Source: Candidatus Villigracilis vicinus (GTDB lineage: Bacteria > Chloroflexota > Anaerolineae > Anaerolineales > Villigracilaceae). From it: a stretch of 64,000 bases of DNA. Position numbers and translations under genes: made by a program. Shown here one piece after another: positions 59,746 to 64,000 of this stretch (position 1 is its first letter; each line of letters opens with the position of its first letter). The notes beneath the pieces are model-generated. The model was not told where the DNA came from. It did no database searches and was given only the letters and a program-made list of their open reading frames with translations. Location of the stretch: NCBI GenBank assembly GCA_016721315.1, contig JADKIL010000021.1, forward strand, positions 62,001 to 126,000, given 5' to 3'.

Positions 59746-60597
59746 CTACTTCAACCAATCCAAAATAATTTTGTTCACTTCTACAGGCTTTTCCTGATGC
59801 ACGAAATGATCGGCATCGAGCATCACGGTCTTTGGTTCATGTTTGAGCCAACGAGCATTATGCTCATGTCCTGAAGCGAGTAAGAAACGATCGCGCTTTC
59901 CGTGAATGACCAGGGTCGGCGCTTCAATGATCGGCAGCGTTTCGTCCAACGCATATGGCTCACGCGGATAATTCAACTGATAGAACGAAGTGATCGCATC
60001 CGCATCCGTGCCGCGATCTGCGCTCCAATACAAAGGCAATGCAGGCATATCCATCAACAACCCGATCTGCCAGGGGCGAAACATCGGACGCGCACCCTCA
60101 ACTTGCATCTTCCGCGCGTATTCGCTGGCTTCGTGCTGAGCGCCATGTTCCGCCAATTCTTCGCGCATCGCGTTCGGATGAGGCACACTCAAAATGACAA
60201 GCCGCTCCGTCATTTCAGGATGGAGCGCAGCGAAGTGCCATGCCAGCCAAGCCCCCGCATCATGACCGACGATCACCGCCTGTTTCCGTCCGAGATGCCG
60301 GATCAACGCCGCAACATCTTCCACCAATCGCTCCACCCGATACCCATCCGTGGAAGCAGGCTTGCCCGATCCGTTAAATCCGCGCTGGTCAATTGCCACT
60401 ACCTGATAATTCGCGGAAAACGATTCGATCTGATGCCGCCACGAATACCAAAATTCAGGAATACCGTGTAGCAAAACAATTAACTGACCTTCGCCCAAGG
60501 TGACATAATGCTGGCGAATGCCATCGTTCTCGAAGTACCCATCCTGCACATGCCGGGTAACAGGATGAGTGAACATCCAACTTTTTGCGAACCTCAT
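59746..60597 (-). CDS. alpha/beta hydrolase (epoxide hydrolase/haloalkane dehalogenase-like)
   Basis: 283 residues. Oxyanion/loop motif HGIPEFWYSWR (44-54), nucleophile Asp113 in IVGHDAGAW, and catalytic His264 in DADHFVHQEKP. Asp as nucleophile and the HGxPEFWYSWR motif favour soluble epoxide hydrolases. Twelve bases from the epimerase; overlaps the next upstream gene by four bases. Confidence 0.85.
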   Translation of the reverse strand: MRFAKSWMFTHPVTRHVQDGYFENDGIRQHYVTLGEGQLIVLLHGIPEFWYSWRHQIESFSANYQVVAIDQRGFNGSGKPASTDGYRVERLVEDVAALIRHLGRKQAVIVGHDAGAWLAWHFAALHPEMTERLVILSVPHPNAMREELAEHGAQHEASEYARKMQVEGARPMFRPWQIGLLMDMPALPLYWSADRGTDADAITSFYQLNYPREPYALDETLPIIEAPTLVIHGKRDRFLLASGHEHNARWLKHEPKTVMLDADHFVHQEKPVEVNKIILDWLK

Positions 60598-61034
60598 TGA
60601 GTCACCGGCGGAGTGGGCATTTTGAAGCCTGATTGCATGGTATCCGGTGCGGTCTTCCCAGAAGACTGCAAAGGTGATGGGTGTTTCACTTTGGATTGCT
60701 TACCCTCGGTCAACATGCGGCGATGGGCTTCTTCCCATGTGGGAAGTTCTGTGCCTTCCTGCTGCCAACGAGTGACGGAAGCTTCAGAGCACATCTCCGA
60801 AAGAATGCGCATGGCGATCTGATGCGCGCCTGAGCTGCGATATTTTTTCATCGCCGACTCTTCTTTCCAAACGGTCTTTGTCCAAACGACGTTATTCTTC
60901 TCAAAGCGAGTATCGACACCAACGATGCCTTCAGATTTCTGAGCCTGCATACTCGTACGCATGGCGTGATACGTAAAAAGCGGCATAAGAAAAATCGAAC
61001 GGACTCGTAAACGGGTAATAGAAACTGTGTACAT
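60594..61034 (-). CDS. small monooxygenase-like (DUF3291/ABM-like) protein
   Basis: 146 residues. Residues 1-90 look like a dimeric alpha+beta barrel protein (VSITRLRVRSIFLMPLFTYHA, VDTRFEKNNVVWTKTVWKEESAM, KYRSSGAHQIAMRILS). The last 45 residues are Pro/Ser/Lys-rich. The family includes heme- or substrate-binding oxygenases, but no catalytic motif can be pinned down. Cotranscribed with the hydrolase (four-base overlap). Confidence 0.6.
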   Translation of the reverse strand: MYTVSITRLRVRSIFLMPLFTYHAMRTSMQAQKSEGIVGVDTRFEKNNVVWTKTVWKEESAMKKYRSSGAHQIAMRILSEMCSEASVTRWQQEGTELPTWEEAHRRMLTEGKQSKVKHPSPLQSSGKTAPDTMQSGFKMPTPPVTQ

Positions 61035-61052
61035 AACAAAACTCCTTTGAAG

Positions 61053-61742
61053 TTATTTTTTTATAAATTGTTTGATGAGAGAATCGATCTCAAAGCGGTA
61101 AAGTGCAGAGCCATCCACACCAAAGGGCGGCATATTGCCAGAAACTTCCAATGAGACCAAGCCATGCACACGGCTCCAGATGATCATGGCAACAGATAGC
61201 GAGAAGATGTCATAGTCACCGGCAAAGCCACGCCAGACATCAAACATAGATTCATAACCAGGTTGTATGGAGGGAAAATTTTCCGTTTGTAATTTATTGG
61301 CTATCCGCAATTCGTCTATAACGCTGACTAGGGCACTTAAAGAACGAGCGGCGGAAGGCAGTATCTCCATCAATGGAGCTTTATAGCCAGGGATGGGCGT
61401 GCCAAAGATCAACTGATAGCGTTGTGGATAGTCCAACGCCCACTGTCGGTAAGAATAGCCAATCGCACGCAAACGTCCCGCCAGGTCATCCCCTGCCTGA
61501 GCGTCGCGTGAGACGATCTGGTAATCTCCAAAAGAAGTGTAGGCATCAATGATCAGTGCGGTCACAAGCGCATCGCGATCTGGGAAGTAGTTGTAAATGG
61601 CAGGCGCGGTGATCTTCAATTCACGAGCAATGGCACGCAATGAAAGCGCCGCTGCACCGAACTCGGCGATCTGTTTCCACGCCATGTCTTTGATGGCTTC
61701 TTGTAAATTTGGGATCTGAGTTTTTTTGCTGGGTCTGACCAT
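61053..61742 (-). CDS. TetR-family transcriptional regulator
   Basis: 229 residues. HTH at about 30-62 (FGAAALSLRAIARELKITAPAIYNYFPDRDAL) and a C-terminal ligand domain of the WHG/TetR_C_33 type (GYSYRQWALDYPQRYQLIFGTPIPGY). It is probably autoregulated and controls the divergent gene at 61910; both promoters carry TTACA/TGTAA-type palindromes. Confidence 0.9.
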   Translation of the reverse strand: MVRPSKKTQIPNLQEAIKDMAWKQIAEFGAAALSLRAIARELKITAPAIYNYFPDRDALVTALIIDAYTSFGDYQIVSRDAQAGDDLAGRLRAIGYSYRQWALDYPQRYQLIFGTPIPGYKAPLMEILPSAARSLSALVSVIDELRIANKLQTENFPSIQPGYESMFDVWRGFAGDYDIFSLSVAMIIWSRVHGLVSLEVSGNMPPFGVDGSALYRFEIDSLIKQFIKK

Positions 61743-61760
61743 GTTGGCTCCTGTTTTAAC

Positions 61761-61799
61761 TTACAGTGTAAATATACAGTGTTTATTTATTGAAGTCAA
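61761..61799 (-). promoter_or_regulatory. tetR promoter and operator
   Basis: On the minus strand TTGACT (61799-61794), 17-base spacer, TATATT (61776-61771). The palindrome TTACA-G-TGTAA (61761-61771) overlaps the -10 box. The half-sites match those of the operator at 61859-61880. Confidence 0.7.
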
Positions 61800-61851
61800 G
61801 GGGAAAACAGGTGGTAAAAGTATCAATTTCCAAAGTCGATGTAAAAAGGTG

Positions 61852-61880
61852 TTGACTTAATGTAAGTTATAGCTTACATT
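61852..61880 (+). promoter_or_regulatory. promoter with overlapping TetR-type operator
   Basis: TTGACT (61852-61857), 17-base spacer, TACATT (61875-61880). The 22-base palindrome AATGTAAG-N6-CTTACATT (61859-61880) covers the spacer and -10 box. Repression of the membrane-protein gene at 61910 by the divergent TetR protein is the simplest reading. Confidence 0.75.
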
Positions 61881-61909
61881 ATGAATACTAAAGCATACAG
61901 GAGCAAAAA

Positions 61910-62362
61910 ATGTCTTACCAAGAGAAAAATATCACCGTGTCGTTAGTCAGCCATTTATTCATCATGGTCTACTATCTGGTCAACCTGTTCCCCATCATCC
62001 AATCTGGCGAGTGGATCGCGGGCAAGTTATATGGTTTGTGGGCAATCGTGATCGGTGTCAACATCCTCGTCACCATCATCGGCAGTATTTTGACAAATAT
62101 CCTGCTTACCATCGTTGAATCTATTCGGTCGCAGAAATATGAAGACCCGCGCTTCATCACAGACGAGCGAGATAACTTGATCGAGCTAAAAGGCGTCCGC
62201 GTTTCATATATCATTTTTTCAGTCGGTGTGCTGATCTCTATCTTTGCCTTCATTTTCGGTCAACCCGCATTGATGATGATCAGCTTGATCTTCGTCTTCA
62301 GCATCCTTGCTGAGATTGTCGGGGATATTACCCAGATCACCCTCTACCGCCGAGGGCTGTGA
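61910..62362 (+). CDS. four-helix membrane protein (DUF2178-like)
   Basis: 150 residues. Four hydrophobic helices (LVSHLFIMVYYLVNLFPII, LWAIVIGVNILVTIIGSILTN, VSYIIFSVGVLISIFAFIFG and ALMMISLIFVFSILAEIVG), with a soluble loop DPRFITDERDNLIELKGVR between helices 2 and 3, typical of small membrane proteins paired with XRE regulators. One base separates it from the HTH gene. CAGGAG precedes the ATG. Confidence 0.75.
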   Translation: MSYQEKNITVSLVSHLFIMVYYLVNLFPIIQSGEWIAGKLYGLWAIVIGVNILVTIIGSILTNILLTIVESIRSQKYEDPRFITDERDNLIELKGVRVSYIIFSVGVLISIFAFIFGQPALMMISLIFVFSILAEIVGDITQITLYRRGL

Positions 62363-62363
62363 C

Positions 62364-62591
62364 ATGGAGAAGCGACAAGTCCGCAACAACATCCGCAAAT
62401 TGCGCTTCCAAAATAACGAAATGACCCAGGAGCAGTTGGCGGAAAAAGTCGGTGTGACGCGCCAAACCATCATTGCACTGGAAGGTGGAAAATATGCTCC
62501 ATCGCTGGAATTGGCGTTCCGCATCTCTCTCGCCTTTGGCTTGCCTCTGACCGAAGTGTTTTCGTACGAAGCTGAAGAAAAATCTACCTAA
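62364..62591 (+). CDS. XRE-type helix-turn-helix regulator (YozG-like)
   Basis: 75 residues from the ATG at 62364. A complete HTH_3: IRKLRFQNNEMTQEQLAEKV, GVTRQTIIALEGGKYAPSLE, LAFRISLAFGLPLTEVF. Small XRE proteins of this kind are commonly paired with DUF2178-like membrane proteins. It is likely cotranscribed with the upstream gene. Confidence 0.88.
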   Translation: MEKRQVRNNIRKLRFQNNEMTQEQLAEKVGVTRQTIIALEGGKYAPSLELAFRISLAFGLPLTEVFSYEAEEKST

Positions 62592-62604
62592 TAAGGAAAT
62601 AAGC

Positions 62605-63600
62605 ATGAAAGCAATTACCTATACTGAATATGGCTCCCCAGATGTTTTAAAATTACAAGAGATCGCTAAGCCAGAACCAAAAGACAACGAGATTCTGATC
62701 CGCATCCGCGCCACGCGAGTCAACTATGGAGACATGCTTGCTCGAAAATTCGGAAGCGTAACAACTAAAGAATTCAACATGCCGGGTATTCTGCTGCTCC
62801 CCGCGCGAATGGACTTTGGCATACGCAAACCGAAAAAATACGTCCTTGGCAGTGAATTCTCTGGTGTGATCGAAGCCGTTGGTAAGGAAGTAAAACGGCT
62901 CAAAATCGGTGACGAAGTCTTCGGCTATCGCGGACCACTATTCGGCGCATACGCAGAATATCTCTGCATGCCCGAAAGCGGGCTCGTCACCCACAAGCCT
63001 GCCAATATGAGCTTCGAAGAAGCCACACTGATTCCTTATGGAGCGTTGACGGCGCTGAGTCATCTCAAGAAGATGAATATTCAACCGGGACAGAAAGTTC
63101 TCGTCAACGGCGCTTCGGGCGGAATCGGCTCAGCAGGAGTACAGCTCGCCAAATATTTTGGTGCAGAAGTGACTGGCGTTTGTGGCACGAATAAACTGGC
63201 ATTCGTCCGAGCCCTCGGTGCGGACAAGGTCATTGACTACACTAAAGAAGACTTCACCCAAAACAGCGAAAAATACGACCTGATCTATGACATTCTCGGT
63301 AGAAGTTCGTTTGATAAGAGTCAATCCTCACTTACCCCTAAAGGCATTCATCTTTATGCCAGTTTCAAAATGAAGCAGGTAATCCAAATGATACAGACGT
63401 CCAAGTCAACGGGCAAAAAAGTAATCTGTACTTTTTCTTCTGAAACTCTCGATAATCTCAATTTCATCAAAGAACTTGTGGAAGCCGGAAAATTCAAGAC
63501 CGTTATCGATAAGAGGTTTTCACTGGAAGAAACCGCCGAAGCGCATCGGTACTATGAATCTGGGAAGAATACGGGGAATATAGTAATCTCAGTCAGTTAG
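62605..63600 (+). CDS. zinc-less MDR oxidoreductase (quinone oxidoreductase-like)
   Basis: 331 residues. No zinc ligands. MKAITYTEYGSPDVLKLQEI, VNYGDMLARKF, GSEFSGVIEAVGKEVKRLKIGDEVFGYRG, and the NADPH-binding VNGASGGIGSAGVQLAKYFGAEVTGV. Reduces quinones or enones with NADPH in related proteins; substrate unknown. AAGGAA upstream; 13 bases after the XRE gene, probably same operon under TetR control. Confidence 0.88.
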   Translation: MKAITYTEYGSPDVLKLQEIAKPEPKDNEILIRIRATRVNYGDMLARKFGSVTTKEFNMPGILLLPARMDFGIRKPKKYVLGSEFSGVIEAVGKEVKRLKIGDEVFGYRGPLFGAYAEYLCMPESGLVTHKPANMSFEEATLIPYGALTALSHLKKMNIQPGQKVLVNGASGGIGSAGVQLAKYFGAEVTGVCGTNKLAFVRALGADKVIDYTKEDFTQNSEKYDLIYDILGRSSFDKSQSSLTPKGIHLYASFKMKQVIQMIQTSKSTGKKVICTFSSETLDNLNFIKELVEAGKFKTVIDKRFSLEETAEAHRYYESGKNTGNIVISVS

Positions 63601-63602
63601 AA

Positions 63603-63653
63603 AAGACCTCGGAGGTTTTGAGAAGTTTCGAAAGAGGAAAATCTCCGAGGTCT
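63603..63653. repeat. inverted repeat sharing the 16-mer at 38122
   Basis: AGACCTCGGAG (63604-63614) and CTCCGAGGTCT (63643-63653) are perfect arms. The sequence AAGACCTCGGAGGTTT at 63603-63618 is identical to the right arm at 38122-38137. It begins just after the stop codon of the oxidoreductase gene and may serve as a terminator. Confidence 0.75.
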
Positions 63654-63697
63654 GCTTATATACCCCAAATTGCACTTAAAGGGCTTGCGTCAAAGAA

Positions 63698-63767
63698 TTT
63701 AACGCAAAGGCGCAAGGTCGCAAAGAAAAGACTTTAAATCTTAGCATCTTAGCGACTTTGCGTTAAA
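63698..63767. repeat. inverted repeat with CGCAAAGGCGCAAGG-type core
   Basis: TTTAACGCAAAG (63698-63709) and CTTTGCGTTAAA (63756-63767) are perfect 12-base arms. The inside carries short direct repeats (CGCAAAGG, CGCAAGG, TCGCAAAG and, on the right, TTAGCATCTTAGCGAC), a type common in intergenic regions of many bacteria. No gene lies in this region. Confidence 0.7.
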
Positions 63768-63812
63768 AAATTCCGACAAACTCCGCTAAAAGATACATGG
63801 TAGTAACTTGAG

Positions 63813-64000
63813 CTATATAACTTCTTTAATCGCCACCCACTCCCCCGCGGATTTAGGGTGTTCTGCCGGGATCAAAACTCCATTCTCCATTAACTTATTA
63901 ACCGATTTCTTCACGACCTCATTCCCCCACCCAAACAATTTCTGCACATCGCGGACTTGCGCTGCACCGACCATATCAAAATACAACTCAATTAGTTTCA
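63813..64000 (-). CDS. C-terminal part of a winged-helix-type protein (partial)
   Basis: The minus-strand frame is open from the window edge to a TAG at 63813-63815 and encodes 61 complete codons plus a partial one. The segment (VGAAQVRDVQKLFGWGNEVV, then KKSVNKLMENGVLIPAEHP and EWVAIKEVI) reads like a winged helix, as in AlkZ/HTH_42 DNA-glycosylase families. The family call is weak and the N-terminal part is outside the window. Confidence 0.45.
   Translation of the reverse strand, partial: KLIELYFDMVGAAQVRDVQKLFGWGNEVVKKSVNKLMENGVLIPAEHPKSAGEWVAIKEVI

Noticed and set aside
63654..63812. CRISPR array or short tandem repeat locus
   Set aside because: The CGCAAAGG-like units are irregular, very short and arranged as an inverted repeat; no spacers and no cas genes.

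Overview
The window looks like a chromosomal segment of an anaerobic or facultative bacterium of the Chloroflexota, most likely Anaerolineae. This is inferred from moderate GC content, the SUF operon layout, the tandem LysM/M23 lipoproteins, the DUF5668/LiaF-like membrane proteins and the style of the intergenic inverted repeats; no ribosomal marker is present to prove it. There is no prophage, integrase, transposase or CRISPR array.

Layout. 1-4.6 kb: end of an unknown gene, a frameshifted DUF985 cupin, then a storage block on the minus strand (PPK2 polyphosphate kinase, glycogen synthase glgA, amylomaltase malQ). 4.6-6.6 kb: hisS, a GNAT gene and tRNA-His in a row on one strand, with a 3'-half tRNA-like remnant downstream. 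6.7-9.6 kb: methyltransferase, PIG-L deacetylase, GNAT, lone receiver domain. 9.6-16.6 kb: SUF Fe-S assembly operon (sufC-B-D, a basic-tail protein, sufS, sufU, a GNAT, a Rieske protein) behind a consensus promoter. 16.7-25.3 kb: assorted metabolic genes, including a Tat lipoprotein dioxygenase, an alcohol dehydrogenase, a cytochrome b5-like protein, a GH13 glucosidase, a YHS-like protein and fdhD.

25.3-39.3 kb is the centre of interest: a NAD-linked [NiFe] hydrogenase locus. A block of four putative regulatory genes (DRTGG-like, CBS-HATPase, DRTGG-like, PHP) is followed by an Hnd-type module (NuoE-like, HATPase, HndB-like, NuoF-like with two C-terminal [4Fe-4S] motifs), then a second NuoE/NuoF pair, a 657-residue NuoG-like protein, a HoxY-like small subunit, a HoxH-like large subunit, a maturation protease and two CBS paralogues. 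Both transcription units start with Rex-type operators (TTGTGA-N6-TCACAA or one mismatch), so control by NADH/NAD+ is likely. Two flavin/NADH modules beside one [NiFe] core and no [FeFe] H-cluster subunit is a layout worth testing as an electron-bifurcating or multi-module hydrogenase.

39.4-49 kb: GNAT; three tandem LysM/M23 lipoproteins (the first frameshifted at a CCCC run); OsmC; TlpA-like thioredoxin; zinc-ribbon protein; a cNMP-binding protein without HTH; a NifU C-terminal-type scaffold; and three membrane proteins of DUF5668/LiaF type. 49-58.3 kb: methyltransferase, nucleoside phosphorylase and a surface-glycan cluster (flippase, B12-radical SAM protein, nucleotidyltransferase-fold protein, processive GT2, O-antigen polymerase, GT4). 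58.3-64 kb: DUF2214-like protein, epimerase, alpha/beta hydrolase, small monooxygenase-like protein, TetR with clear operators, a membrane protein/XRE pair, a quinone oxidoreductase-like protein, repeats and the end of a winged-helix protein.

All calls come from reading motifs; no database search was run. Apart from about 190 bases of repeat-rich sequence near 63.6-63.8 kb and the leader at 18.8-19.0 kb, coding density is very high and no gene-free stretch exceeds 300 bases.
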